Shown here: in pieces, positions 10,890-23,160 of the stretch
How positions within the stretch are numbered: position 1 is the first letter of the stretch
How the letters are laid out: each line of letters starts with the position of its first letter
DNA from: Sipunculus nudus
Taxonomy: Eukaryota > Annelida > Sipuncula > Golfingiida > Sipunculidae
Direction: 5' to 3'
NCBI GenBank assembly: GCA_026874595.1
Contig: CM049306.1
Location: forward strand, 41,916,019 to 41,980,018
Length of the DNA: 64,000 nt
Made by a program: the position numbers and the translations under genes
Notes under the pieces: model-generated
The model's database searches: none
What the model was told of the DNA's origin: nothing
The model's input: only the letters and a program-made list of their open reading frames with translations

Positions 10890-11250
10890 CCGACAATGTA
10901 CGGTCTGTGCAAATACAAGGCATTACATGTTTAAGCACAATGGTCAAACGTCCAAAACTAGTTATTTGCAATCTAAAGAATGCAGGCCTCCGCCATGTGG
11001 GGGTTCCTATGTTTGGGTGCTGCTAAAAGTCTGTTTGTATTCACTTATTGGGCCCATATTCCTAAGTTCATTCATGCATAAGTCACTTTTCATTTGTGAA
11101 TATTCCTTGATGGCATTCCTGAATCAGAATCATGTGCCGAAAACACCAAAATCTAATCGTTTCTTCATTAGACAATTCCCGAAATGCCAGGCAAATTCCA
11201 GAAGTTTCCCTTCAAGATTGCGTGAATTATGTTGTGAACAACACACAAAC
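10890..11250 (-). repeat. Dispersed repeat G, minus-strand copy
   Basis: Read on the minus strand it gives TGGCATTTCGGGAA, ACGATTAGATTTTGG, AATATTCACAAATG, TTATGCATGAATGAAC, then GGCGGAGGCCTGCATTC. This matches the series at 6.7, 23.8 and 41.2 kb. The plus-strand frame at 10927-11265 is accidental. Confidence 0.65.
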
Positions 11251-11617
11251 ATATGTACGAATTAGGATGAATGCATACTCTCCTAACGGTCGTGCGCTCG
11301 GAATTCTTCTTCCGAATTATTTTTGGTTTCATTGACTTGATCTCTTAAGGCTGTTTTAAATTTTTACTTAATATCTGACCCCCAGAATCTTTACCCCAAA
11401 AAGTATTATATTTGCGGTACCGGAAGTTGACGTCACACCTGCTCTTTCTGTCCACCATGGGATATTTTGTAAGGATTGAAACATTCAGTTTATCAATACA
11501 TTTCAGTTACTGTGTCAATCATCTGCACCTCACATCTAACTGATGATTATCAGTATACATAATTCGAATTATTAGAGAACGTACCACTTAATTTTATCTT
11601 AAGTATAAATTAAGCGG

Positions 11618-11672
<55 letters not shown>

Positions 11673-11691
11673 CGTATCGTATACAGATTGT

Positions 11692-11790
11692 TTTACTTCA
11701 TGTACGACAGAACTGTTTCGTGAGTACAGCTGACTAGCAAGCTCATTCATCTGACTAGCAAGCTCATTCATCAGGCACTAACTCTTTAGA
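11692..11790 (-). ncRNA. Hammerhead ribozyme (type I-like), core intact
   Basis: On the minus strand CTGATGA (11774-11768) is followed by stem II (TGAG...CTCA) and then GAAA (11719-11716). Stem III is ACAG-TT-CTGT (11716-11707). The residue at 11706 is C, giving a predicted cleavage after C17, before 11705. Stem I pairs GTGC (just 5' of CTGATGA) with GTAC (11705-11702), including one G-U. All conserved core bases are present. Stem II is weakened by one A-C mismatch, and its loop is lengthened by the 21-bp duplication. Activity is not shown. Confidence 0.6.
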
Positions 11791-11850
11791 GTGAGCCGGC
11801 TGGTCAGTTACACTCACGAAACAGTTCTGTCGTACATGAAGAAACACTAA
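11785..11850 (+). ncRNA. Decayed partner hammerhead sequence
   Basis: The plus-strand arm keeps stem II (GAGTG...CACTC), GAAA, stem III (ACAG-TT-CTGT) and the C cleavage residue. Where CTGATGA should lie it reads CTTTAGA, so the catalytic core is broken. It is a mirror partner of the minus-strand copy. Confidence 0.5.
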
Positions 11851-11934
11851 CTGTATATACGATACGTTATTAATGCTCCCCTGCACGGTTGAGCACTTTC
11901 ACTATGATTTCTATTTGTATAACGTTGATTATTT

Positions 11935-11975
<41 letters not shown>

Positions 11976-11978
<3 letters not shown>

Positions 11979-14900
11979 TCAGCATCTTCATGTAAGCAAT
12001 TCTATCGATAGACCTTGCTCTGCCACCTATTTCATGTAAAAAGTTGTTAATGGCCCAAACTGAACCAATCAGATGACTGGTGTGCTTTCTCTCTACCATA
12101 CAAAGGAAAACAAATTCACTGCGATTTTCAGATCAGTGGTCTGCAGTTCCATCGAGAACCATTGTATCATTTCTTCCATATGGCGTGTGAACAGATTTTA
12201 TTGTTATGTATTGTTGACTTCCGTTACTTTAGATTTGAGTTCGGTCCCATCACATGTAGGCTTTTCATAATACATGAAAAAAAATCTGACAGACCGCTTC
12301 TATATAAAAGAGAGTGTCTCGTAGCATAGCGTAGCGAATGCCATGCTTATAGTAATATTTGTAATAGGTGATCAGGGAGTCAGAGTGAAGAATATAAGAC
12401 AGATCTGGTCCTGCTTAAAGTTTTCCCCCCTTTTCGGTTTGTCTTCCTTGGACACCTATGCGCTTGTCATTATCACTAAATTTGCACCCACTATATTTTC
12501 CCACAGGAAGTTTTAATTAGGATTATCATTATCTGATAAATCTGAGTAGAAAACAATTTTCTTCTCCTGTTAATTACGAGCTCTTACAAAAGAGTTGACT
12601 AATTTCTGCGGACTCAGCTCCTTTTTGGACATTAACTACGAAGTCACGTGATTAATCAGCACATCCGAAATTAATTAAGAAATTGTCTTAAAGAGCGTTA
12701 TGGTAGGAGGCATAATCAGAGATGCGATGCTTAAGCATGGCTGCAAAACTAACGGTAATTATATTGAGCTTTCCCCTAATAATCAAGTATGGGTCTGAAG
12801 TTTCATGTAATTATCGGTCATTCTGGTGAAAACTGGGCTCATACTGAATTATCCATCACAGAGTAACGCTGAGCATTCGTGGACGGTGTCATAATCAAGC
12901 GCATGATATATATCTTGTCTGCTGTAAACGGTATGTGATTATCAAGATGATTACTTTTATTTTGTTTTTAATTTATTTCCGAGATTAAAAAATGATTATG
13001 AGCATCCCACGTCTTTTGCATTTAATTAATAAAAACAAGCATCTGAGCTGAATACATCTTCATGCTTTTACAAACGTATATCCAACAAAAAGAGAGCATA
13101 GAGTCCATAATTATTTAAGGTAAGAGTGCAAGAAGTAAATTAATTCTTTAAAATATCAACAAACTATTGAAAACCGAACTCTTGAATGACAAATAAAAAA
13201 AAAGAAAAAGCGATTGTTAATTGAAAAGTATAAATAAACGATTACGAAATGCAATGAAATATACTTAATTTGTAAGAGTTAGTAGGAGTTGACGAACATT
13301 GCAATAAACTTCAAACACTCAAAAGCAGGAGAGATAATCCTTAAATACTTCTTAACGTCACGTTTGTTCTATTCGTGAAATTTAAATTACTTCGGCACAT
13401 TAATGACAGTTGGGGTCAAAGTCCTAATTACAAAAGTCTTGCGCTGACATCTTTTAATATTATATCGTGCTCAATATTTAATTCCATGATGGTTTCTGCT
13501 GGGCCCTTGTTTATCAATGAGGGCATGTGAAGGCGCGACATATCGATGCTGTTCATAGGTATACGCAAATATCAAGCTCGTACATGGAAGCTTCACCAAA
13601 CAATAATAAATTGTTGACAATTGGATCATAATATGGAGCTAGTGATTTTTTATTGTTGATATTTTACCTGTTTGATACAAAATAACTTCTCTGAAAGAAC
13701 TGTGAAATGTGACACGCACAGGAATTAGAAACATTTACACCAAGGACAAAGAAATAATAATTACGGCGAATCCGTTAGTATTTGGTAAGAACAAGCGTGT
13801 GTGTGTATGTGTGTGTGTGTGGGCTTAAGTAAATCATATAAAGATCACAAGGTATAAGCTTTTGTCTCATCGTGACAAATGCGTTACTCACTCACCTAAA
13901 AGGCCCTAAGGTCGCAGCCATTTGGAAAGCATGTCACTGCCTTTGACGGAAAAACCACGGCTCAGAGCCAAATCGTCAATATATAACGCAGCTTGGTATA
14001 ACCTTTGTGTGTATTACCATCAAATGTTTTGACATTCGTAGAAAAGACACCTTAGACCAAACTGTCGCATGCTGATATTACGGTGGAAGGTACTTCATGT
14101 AAGATTCAAAGCCAAAGCTACCTTACATGGCTTTTAATATAGGCCCGGACTCAAAGACCGCAGTGCAGAGCAGCGGCAGGATATATTTAAAAATTTTTAG
14201 AACTGGAGAAACTTACAATTTAGCGTCCACCCAGCATAAAATGAGGTCATCCTACCAGAATATTTAGACTGTTTCAAGTAAACAATTCATAGCCGAAGGA
14301 GTTCTTGTAGTGATGTTCATATATCTAAGAATGTATTCTTGTATCACAATTTTTAAAATCTCAACTTAAATCGGTGCTCTGCAATGATATTTCATTGATA
14401 ATATTTGAAATAAGTAAATATAATCAATGTACCATGAATGAAAACATGACAAATAATATATAATTAAAAGATAATAAATAATGCACCATTAAAAAATATG
14501 GGAATGTTTGCAATACGGCGATGTTAATACAAGTAAAACATGGTGTATACTCTTGGTATGAGTAATAAAAAAAATTCAATTATTTACTCATAGGCTGAAA
14601 TTTTATTAGGTCTCTTTTATGAATAAACCTTCTAATTTATGAACTGCACAAATCCAGAATTACAACTACTCATTTCATTTTACAACTGCACAAAAAGGAG
14701 AAAACTGCCATTGAACTATACCCTGAGGAGCAGAACCAATCAGAATTAAGCGTCTTGGGAAGAGAGACAGGTGAGCAACTATTAGAATTAATTTGCCTTA
14801 AATTTGAAACCAGTTCCGATGAGTATTAATCCGCCGCCAGGTGAAATGCATAAAAATTTAAACAGGTACTTACGAGCGAAAATACGGCTGTATTGATTTC

Positions 14901-15000
14901 TTCATTTTTCTTAAGGTAAACTACGCTCTTTACACAGCGCTTTAACTATAGGCCTACTTCCTATATGGTAAGCGCTGTTTGTTATGACCTCGTATCCTGA
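11976..15000. other. AT-rich single-copy-looking DNA; possible homeodomain-site cluster 12.5-13.1 kb
   Basis: No exon or transposon was recognised. From ~12510 to 13060 TAATTA, TTAATTAA, GGATTA and GATTAATC motifs are dense, with single E-box/CACGTG-type sites. Such clusters occur in enhancers but are also expected in AT-rich DNA. A (GT)n tract lies at ~13798-13822. An ACAGCGCTT/AAGCGCTGT inverted repeat lies at ~14934-14980. Confidence 0.25.
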
Positions 15001-15029
15001 ATTGCTACACCAGAGGGGAGCACTGTATT

Positions 15030-15624
15030 TTTGTCCAATCAGATGAGACCTTGTGGAAGACACGGCCAAGCGAGGAATACTCGGAGCCAATCATGTTCAT
15101 TTCGTTTTGAGTGACAGCTCATCGCCCCGGTAACCGTATGAACAGGCCACAGGCTCAGAGAGAATTGCCGCAGACGTGGTTTACTTTAGGGCCTTGGGCA
15201 CAAAGGATGCCCGGTCGGTGAGCTGTAATTCAAACGAAACGTAACAACAAAGGCTACGTGCATACCTCGCTGGCTGGTTTCAGTTCTGCAGACACCAGAC
15301 ACATGGCTATACGCTAACACAGTCATACTGTTAGAATCGAATCGGTCGATGATGCGAGAATGCAGAGGGAGCAATTAAAATTCGAACGTAAACTTGTCTT
15401 CAAACGGCGCTTGAAGCGCAGCTATGGGCGGAGCCAGGATGCCTGTCGCGTGTTTGTTTATTGGCATCTGGTTGGCTGCTTGTCACATCATACGCAAGTT
15501 TTGTTCAGCGGACAACGAACCGCCATCTGGTGTCTAAATATATCATAAACGGTCAAAGCTGGCAGCGTGAAAATCAGTTGCTTCTTTAGAAGCGTAAGGT
15601 TTCCGCTGCCTCGGGAGCGTAAAG
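15030..15624 (+). promoter_or_regulatory. Candidate promoter and non-coding first exon
   Basis: The block is richer in GC and CpG than its surroundings. It has CCAAT boxes at 15035 and 15087 and a GC box (GGGCGG) at 15426. It ends in a good donor, AAAG|GTAAAC, at 15624/15625. No convincing coding frame spans it, and the two ~60-codon frames on opposite strands are not recognisable. If real it would start a plus-strand transcript whose later exons I could not find; transcription in the other direction is equally possible from composition alone. Confidence 0.3.
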
Positions 15625-15639
15625 GTAAACTAAAAATAA

Positions 15640-17660
15640 AGAATAAAAAATGTGATTCGCGTATACTGATTAATAGGCATACCTTCCGAGCTTTGAATCT
15701 GATATTTCAGGCCACATCAAAAGATAATCCTAGATAATCGGCGCTCCTTTTTATATGGAATTAAATATGTTACTGAGCTCAAAGATATAATAAAATTATT
15801 CATATCGTGCCCTTGCCTCGGGTCGTTCTAGATAAATCATTAAGTGTGAATGATGCAAATCCATGCACAATGGTATTATTGAATACGGATTTTTCCAAGA
15901 ACCTCAAGAAATTTTGTGTCCGTCCTGAAAGTTAACAGGACACATATTTTGTGATGACTGTTAAACAATCGACATCATATATATCCAAGAGTTCGTTTTA
16001 TAATTGCGCATTACTAATGTATTAAGTACAATTGAAAAAAAGGGGGTCTGCATGCGCGCAGTGTCCAAACGAAGACTTCCTCGTTTAAGGCCTTCACAGG
16101 TAGGTCGAGGTACAAAATTAATATCAGGTGCAAATCTCTAACTTGTTACTGTTTACCTTGCCAGCGATAAATTTAAGAACCAGTTATATAAGAAATCTCT
16201 CCCAAATTCGGCCAGAAACTAAAGGAAACAGTAAACAACAGGAGAAACATCGCGTGGATGGCTTTGCACTCTGTGGAACCTATTGAAGAATCCCTCCCAA
16301 ATAAAAATCAGGACATAAATATTGATTAGGCGATAACTCATCAGCCCTACAAGCCCCAGCTCCCTATATACCGCGGAGAAAGTGTATTAATTAAAATTAG
16401 CCTTGTTTCTCCGCTGTTATGACGCGACCTAGCTAACACTGAGAATACCAAACAAATGACCCAACGTGATTTTATGAGAGAAATGTTAAAAATAAGCAAG
16501 GCGAGTAGATGAGTGCAAGCTGCCAGGGCCAAATAGTGCGAGTGTTTACCTTTTTATTGTGCTGTTCTTACAAAAGAACCACCACCATAAGCGCCCAACT
16601 CACGATATGAGAGCCTTCCCGATCTGTGGCTCGCGTGTTCCTCTGTCTTACCTCACAGCGTTTTGCCCGAAGAGACCGCCCACGGTTGTCTTCGGCTCCA
16701 AAGTGACGTGTACATCAGTCTAATGGGTCATGTATTGTTTTGTTTTTACAAAAGCAAGGGATAACAAGCGAACTCTCAGAATGCGTGAGAACAAACTTAT
16801 GCCCGTAGATATTTTTTCTGTTCTCTTCCGTGGCGGAAGTCAAATATGTAGACAACTAATTCATTCCCAGATGACAAATTAGCCTCAGGACATTGATATG
16901 AGTTTGTTTCACGAAAGCAGTATTTCGTAACTTCACAGTGTTAATATACAGAGCTAGGTTCACAGGATGAATAGTTGAATACTGCTCGTTATATCTTTAG
17001 ATTAAAAAGAACAATCTAGATACCACTACATTTTAATTTCAGAATATACAAAACATGATCGAATATTTGCATGAAAAAAAATGTATCAACAGTGAGACTG
17101 ATGCAGGGTTACCGTATTAGTTTCTGTGATGGTCATAGATATATCATCAGCTATTATTAAACAGGATTCACTGGCCTATAATTACATTATTTTTCAGAAA
17201 AATAAATAGTAAAATCCTTGAATGCGTGTACAAAACCATTTTATTTAAAATAGCTAATATCAGCAACTTAGTGAGTGAAAGAATAACATCGGCATCACGT
17301 TTTGAGGAATAAAAAAAACACAAAAACAACTGAATGCTTGTCACGTCGGCAGTTTTTATTCTTCGTTTTACACCTGCTCTCCGTTTAAATTCCTCTTCAA
17401 GATGTAGAATGAATAGAAAAAAAAGTAAGTCATCAGTTTAAACGAGTCCAGCTGATCTGGCGCGATAACGCACAATTAAGAAAAAATGTTGCAAAATATG
17501 AGAGCGTTGTATTCACGGGTGATCGGTGATCGGCCTACTCCCGCTCTCGTTGGTCCGATGTTTGACCCGTTGGAGCTGGATGCACAAACCGATACCATGC
17601 TCTCATTGGTCTGATTAAAATTCTTTGCTCTGTAGTCAGCGAACCAGGTAGGCCAAATTT
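15640..17660. other. Gene-free AT-rich stretch
   Basis: Nothing was recognised. Confidence 0.4.
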
Positions 17661-17670
17661 GAGATGAATT

Positions 17671-18870
17671 GTCCCTTAAAGTACTACAAAATCCAAGGTT
17701 ATTTTCAAAAACTATAGGCGTTAGGGTGTTTATTTAAATGGTCTGCTCGGAATCTGCTCTTGCAAAAGGTTTCATTTCCAGCGTCCAAGTGGATTTGTTG
17801 AGAAAATATCAGAATTTAAGTTGAACAGACGATAAACATCGGTAAGCCAATAACTCTCTCACCCTGAAAGTAATCAATACGTGTAAGCACTTTTTTTCGA
17901 AAGGTATGGACATGCACTTTGCAATAGATACTCATTTGAGACAAACAAAGTCAAATTGTTACATTTACAGCTATAAAAAGAATCCCATACCCCTAAGATT
18001 TTGCGAAAAAACAACCTTTTTGTACAGTTTCACCAGGGATCCTATATGAGGACAGAACTCCTAATTTGTTGGCAGTTTTGCAGAAGCTAGATACTTGCCA
18101 TTAAAATGCATACCTGTATTTGGGCTTATTTAGTATTATTAGTATTATTTTTAAACCTTCATGAGAAATTGAATAAAAAGGTTATTAATGGAACAATTTT
18201 GAGGATTGCATACATTTTTTCAAACATCTCAAACTGTTTATACACTGCAGTTGTCCCTGGTCTCTATTTGTTTTAACCGCTGTTTTTTATGGCAAGTTTC
18301 TCTGGGTATGAGCACCAGGCTGAGCACAGTGGTCCGGGAGCCAATTTGGCAAAAGTGCTCAAAAAACGGTATGTTAATTTGCCCTAAAAGTAAAACAAAT
18401 TGTAAGGTTATTTTCACAAACTATAGGTATTAGGATGTTAATTTAATGAGGTCTGCTTGCATGGGATCTGCTCTTGCAAGGGATTTCATATCCAGCGTCA
18501 AAGTGAGCCTGTTGGGGGGGGGGGGGGGGGGTGGGAATCAGAAATTTAGCCCATAAGTCTGTCACCCTAAAGTTATCAACATATATATATAGATTTGTTC
18601 GCAAGGTATGAACATGCACTTTAAAATGAATACTCATTTGAAACAAACGAGGAAATATTTAAACATTTACAGCTATTTCACCAAGGACCCTATATGACGA
18701 CAGAACTCCTAGTTGTTTGCAGGTTTACAGTAACTAGATACTTGCCATTAAAATGCATGTCTGTATTAAGTCTTATGTGGCTAAAATAAATTTAATTAGA
18801 AATTGAGTAAAAGGTCAAAAATTGAACAATTTTCAGAATTGCATGCGTTTTTTCAACTGTTTCCTCCCAG
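17671..18870 (+). repeat. Imperfect tandem duplication (~0.55 kb units)
   Basis: Unit 1 (~17671-18230) and unit 2 (~18378-18860) align in order: AAGGTTATTTTCA, ACTATAGG(C/T)(G/A)TTAGG, CTGCTCTTGCAA, TCATnTCCAGCGTC, a GGTATGnACATGCACTT block, GACAGAACTCCTA, AGATACTTGCCATTAAAATGCAT, a GAATTGCAT block. The offset shrinks from ~708 to ~634 bp across the pair through indels. A poly-G run lies at ~18513-18532. There is no coding capacity. Confidence 0.7.
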
Positions 18871-18874
18871 TTGC

Positions 18875-20580
18875 TGTTATTCTCAAGTCAGGATAATAAA
18901 TTTTGTATCACTGGATAGCTGTGACCCCAGGCGTATTAATGCATGTAAAAATTTTAGAAAATCTTACTGAAATGTAGCAAAAATGAAAAAAAAGTTACCC
19001 CTACCCCTTAATTACACTCGATTTTTCCAGAACTTTAATCTGATTTGACATCTGCATCACTGAGATACCACCTTTTCCTTCTCTGGATAGTAACTAATTT
19101 ACTTCTTTGAATTATATATAATTGTTTATACGTATTGTCTATATATGTCTTCAGGGTGTTTTAATTTTAATAATCATGCACTATTTAATGGTTATGATAT
19201 ATATAATAGGAACTCCGGTACTCTACGATATCCCATGTTTTACGACATATGAAACATTCATTAGATTCATCATAAGCGTAGTCAAAATTCCTGGACCTTT
19301 CTTTGCCTATAATTCTAATGTGTAAAGCGATTTTATATTTTACTATAATATGACTTAGTGGAATGTACAAATTTGTCACTCTGAAGTTGGAAGGGCAAAA
19401 GCAACGTATTGAAATTTTATTCTAAAATCAAGCCAATTGTCCCGAACGTTTGACATTCCAAATGCAGCTGTCAAATAATCGCCTAAATGTAAAGCCGCCT
19501 TTGGTCGATTGACATCGTAAGAACGCCTCTCCGGTCATCGAACTGTTCATAAAATACTTGCCCCTGAACCCGCGGCTCCTGTTTCCTTGTTATATGGACC
19601 ATCCTGCTGGGAGCCCTTTCAAATGTCTCTGACCCCGTGTAAAGTGCGTGTGTATTTCGGGAACGGGGAATTACTGCTTGTTATTCTTTGGCAGAGGTTC
19701 ATGGGACTATGATTCTACAAAATAAATTTGTATGGTTTAACAGAATGAGCTTTTTATTTTTTTCTGGAAAGAGTCAAATTGAAAAAAAAGCCATCCAAAT
19801 ATGTCAAGTCATGCTTTGATTCAGACTAAATGTTTATCGCCACATACTGAGGTTAATCTAAAACCGTAGATCGCATGAGATATCAAAGTAGAGGTGTTAA
19901 CACAAGTCCCAGTGTTAACAGAAGTCTTCATTCAATGTACTGTGTCGGTATTGAATGTATTTATAATTTTTATAAGTTAAAAGTTACAAAAATATATTAT
20001 TTTTCCATTACCGAGAAAACCTTAAGGAATCATTTCTGTTGGAAACCCTATATTTAAATTCAATCCAAAAGTGGTTAATATTCGTATAAGACCCCATTAA
20101 TTATACATTACATTAAACCTGGTACAGTGATCTTTCTGATAGTTAACATATTTTTTTAGTTTTTCACTCATTTTTATATAATTTTGTTACATTAAAAAAA
20201 TAATTTTAAAGGTCATAATTTTAATCCCCAATAACAATAATCCGCTTTTTATGGGCTTATACTTTACTACATGTCAATATCTAAAACTTTTTTTTTGTTT
20301 TACCTCTATCATGATTCTATCTACCCAAAAACTGTAATATTTAGTTTTTGTTCATAATTTTTTTGCATAAAAAATTAAGATAGTGTGCCTTTTAAAATTC
20401 ATATTTTTTAACGTAACATTAACAAAAGCATGTAAAAATGAACGAAATATTAATAATATGTATATACTATCAGAAAGATCACGGTACCATGTTTAAAATA
20501 ATGGATACTTTATGGTCTTTATACTTAGTACTTAAGGGTCTAATATTTTAAGCACATTTGAATTGAATTTAGATATAAGA
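18875..20580. other. Gene-free AT-rich stretch
   Basis: Nothing was recognised; short T-rich runs are frequent. Confidence 0.4.
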
Positions 20581-20586
20581 GTTTAA

Positions 20587-21079
20587 AGGTGAGCAATCAT
20601 TTAAAAATTAAGCATGTTGAATTAACATGAAAAATAGCCTCTTAATTTTGAAATAAATGTGTACCTGCCAAAATATCGTCCTAAAACCATTTGCTTAGTT
20701 TACTCCTGTAAACGAGTGTTAAAACAGTGGTCCGGTCGCTATCAGAGGAGTCGACATAAACAGAGCGTGTGCATCGTCCGGGTCACAACGCGTGACAATC
20801 AGGGGATTCCTGACTGACTTGGCCCAAAAAAGTAATACATGTTCCTACTAGCTGAAACATCGCGTGTTGCGGCTAACAATCGGACCTCTGGTCACGCCGC
20901 CTTATTTGGTTAACAAACACGTTGTTGACTAACACGCAGAGCCATTACAAGGTGTTAAGCAGCCATATGCGAGGGACTGAGGATGCATGCAGGAATGCTT
21001 TTGCTGGGGACACTTTTGTTTAAATCAAAACTGAATAAAATTTTGGAATAGGCATAATACTGCTCCTGATTAAGTCCCT
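20587..21079 (-). mobile_element. TTAA-flanked AGGGAC MITE, copy 2
   Basis: A minus-strand copy of the 53506-54000 element, flanked by TTAA on both sides (20583-20586 and 21080-21083). Read on the minus strand it begins AGGGACTTAATCAGGAGCA. It keeps CCCAGCAAAAGC, the CACCTTGTAATGG block, GTGACCAGAGGTCCGATTG and CAGGAGTAAAC. The far terminus is degraded to AGGTGAGCAATC. No transposase is present. Confidence 0.7.
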
Positions 21080-21084
21080 TTAAG

Positions 21085-22070
21085 TCTTCGAATTGTGTTG
21101 GGGATGGCCGCCTCTGGTGTCTCTTTAACCATGGAAGTTACTGAAGATGAGTGTACGTACAACGCTACCTTTGCGATACGTCTGTGTTACGTTTGCGATA
21201 CGATGAAAAGGCATATGGTACACCGACGTACCTGGCGTGTACATGAATGTTATGTGTTATGTGTTTACGATATGACGCTGAGCCCAATTCCAGTACAACC
21301 CCACGTTTTCTTTTTGCGATCTGATGCAAAATAAACGAACATATAAAACAAACGTTTAATATGTTAATCGGTCTACGAACATTGCACTTATTTCAACATT
21401 CATTGTTTTCTTTTGCTTGCACCAGCCCACCTATTCCAATGGACATATCGTAGCCTATAAATCACTGATAAACGACCTCATGGAAACCGGGTAGAATATC
21501 GTTGTTATAGCAACCGTGTTTTTTTAGTTCCGTGGTGGATTAATTATCAGATCTTTTGAAGATATTTCAATTAAACTCTGGAAATCAGTTGCTGGTTTCT
21601 TTTACGTTCAATAACGTATCACATAAGGGTCTTGATTTTGTTTTACCGACTCCAGCGATCACGCTAATTAATGTCGCTTAATTGTAAAGATGGCATAGAT
21701 GTGACACACGGGTAAGAAAATCAGGTTAATAACATGTTTTATCTTTATAATGATGTAGCAGATTTTATACTGTGGCGGATTAGATATAATATTGTATTTT
21801 GAAATACAAATGTTCATGTATTAAATAAGTCTGATATTTCAGCGTTCTAGCTCATAAGTGCATGGTGAGAGTTGACCAACGTGGTCAAGCAGAACTAATG
21901 TCACTGGCAGTATGTATTTTGTTTTTTATACAATACTTGAGGTCTGAAATTCTAGGATAAGAAATAAGCTTTCGGAAGCATAGAGTGGAACCTCATCTAA
22001 CGACTACATCGATTTGGTAACCAACTCCAAAATGTGACTATGAGGTCCCGTTGTGGTCGTTTTGTAAGCT
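21085..22070. other. Gene-free stretch
   Basis: Nothing was recognised. A 79-codon plus frame (21095-21334) has no family features. Confidence 0.35.
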
Positions 22071-22079
22071 CAGCTGATA

Positions 22080-23160
22080 TTAATCATCTGAGCTTAAGCA
22101 ATTACCCTTTGTTCGTCCGCTCGTCTGGCCATCCTTCCGTTAACAGGGCATAAATCGTAACCGTTAGACCAGACCTAGAAACTTCTAACTGTACACCCAG
22201 GGAGGTCCATAAAAAATCTCCTTGGAAACTTGAAATTAGGTCATGGTGACCTATATTTTGCGAATTACGGTATGAAAACATAATTTTAAGTACCCAATGA
22301 GTCAGATGGGGCACAAATTGTACCCATTTGGCCCAGAATTTCTAAACTGACTTTCAGGGAGGCCGATATAAAATCTTCTTTCAAACTGATATGAGGTCAC
22401 TGTGACCCATATTCTTGAGCTATGGGTCTAGTAAGTACCCTCAAAATATTTAAAAATTATCTGAATAAATAATTTATTTATTGCCAATATACATTCCATG
22501 CATCGTGATCATGGAGTGTTTCATCTGTTCCTGCAGACTGGTGACACCACCTGTATTTTCTCTTTAAGATTTTTTCTCTATTTTTGATAAGTTCAAATGA
22601 AGTGGTCTGGCTGCTAATACGGTACAAACCGAAACCGTTTGACCTGGACATTACTAGCTGTACATCCAAAGAGTTTCTTGGCAAATATCCTTGGACACCT
22701 GAAAGTAAGCCATGGGGACCTATATTTTGCGAATAAGGGAGAAACATGATTTTTAAGCACTAAGTTAGTCAGATGGGGCACACGTTGTATCGATTTGGCC
22801 TATAATTCTCATACATAACTTTCAAGGAGCTCCATAACCGTCCAAACCTGACCTTTTGACCTAGGCATTTCGAACTGTACATCCAGGGAGTTCCTTGTCA
22901 AATCTCCCTTGAAACCCGATATAATGTCACTGTGACCTATTTTCTGCAAGCTGTGAAACAGAACATGCTTTTAACACTCGATTAGTCACATGGGCTCAAA
23001 TGGTAGCAGCTGGATGTGGAATAAGATCACTGTAACCTATATCTAAGGTAAAACGGCAAAATGCATGCTTTTGAGCACTCCAGGAGTCATTTTATCCATT
23101 GTTCAGGGCTCCTTGAATTCAACGTCATGGCCCATGGGCCACTTGTTAAGTTTGTACTGC
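22080..23160. repeat. Degenerate tandem repeat block with GGTCA(C/T)nGTGACC palindromes
   Basis: Successive units carry a CTGTACATCCAGGGAG-like block, a CTCC(C/T)TTGGAAAC-like block, GTCA(C/T)(T/G)GTGACCTAT, GAnTGAGTCAGATGGG and TTTGGCC. At least four diverged units are visible. The right end, near ATGGCCCATGGGCCACTTGTTAA, is itself palindromic. It is probably a non-autonomous transposon with internal tandem units. Confidence 0.5.

Larger units (their letters stand above)
11600..11975. mobile_element. (TA)n-flanked inverted pair of hammerhead sequences (Penelope/retrozyme-type remnant)
   Basis: TA arrays (~11622-11670 and ~11936-11972) enclose a ~55-bp inverted repeat. TAACGTATCGTATACAG...TTCGTGAG at the left matches CTCACGAAACAG...ATACGATACGTTA at the right. 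The loop contains a duplicated CTGACTAGCAAGCTCATTCAT. Penelope-like elements are known to carry hammerhead ribozymes in their terminal repeats, sometimes in inverted arrangement. No reverse transcriptase is present, so this is a solo terminal-repeat remnant. Confidence 0.65.

Noticed and set aside
11600-11975. Complete Penelope-like element
   Set aside because: No reverse transcriptase or GIY-YIG endonuclease frame lies within or beside the terminal-repeat pair.
12510-13060. Confident homeobox enhancer
   Set aside because: TAATTA density is suggestive but expected in DNA this AT-rich; kept only as a low-confidence note.
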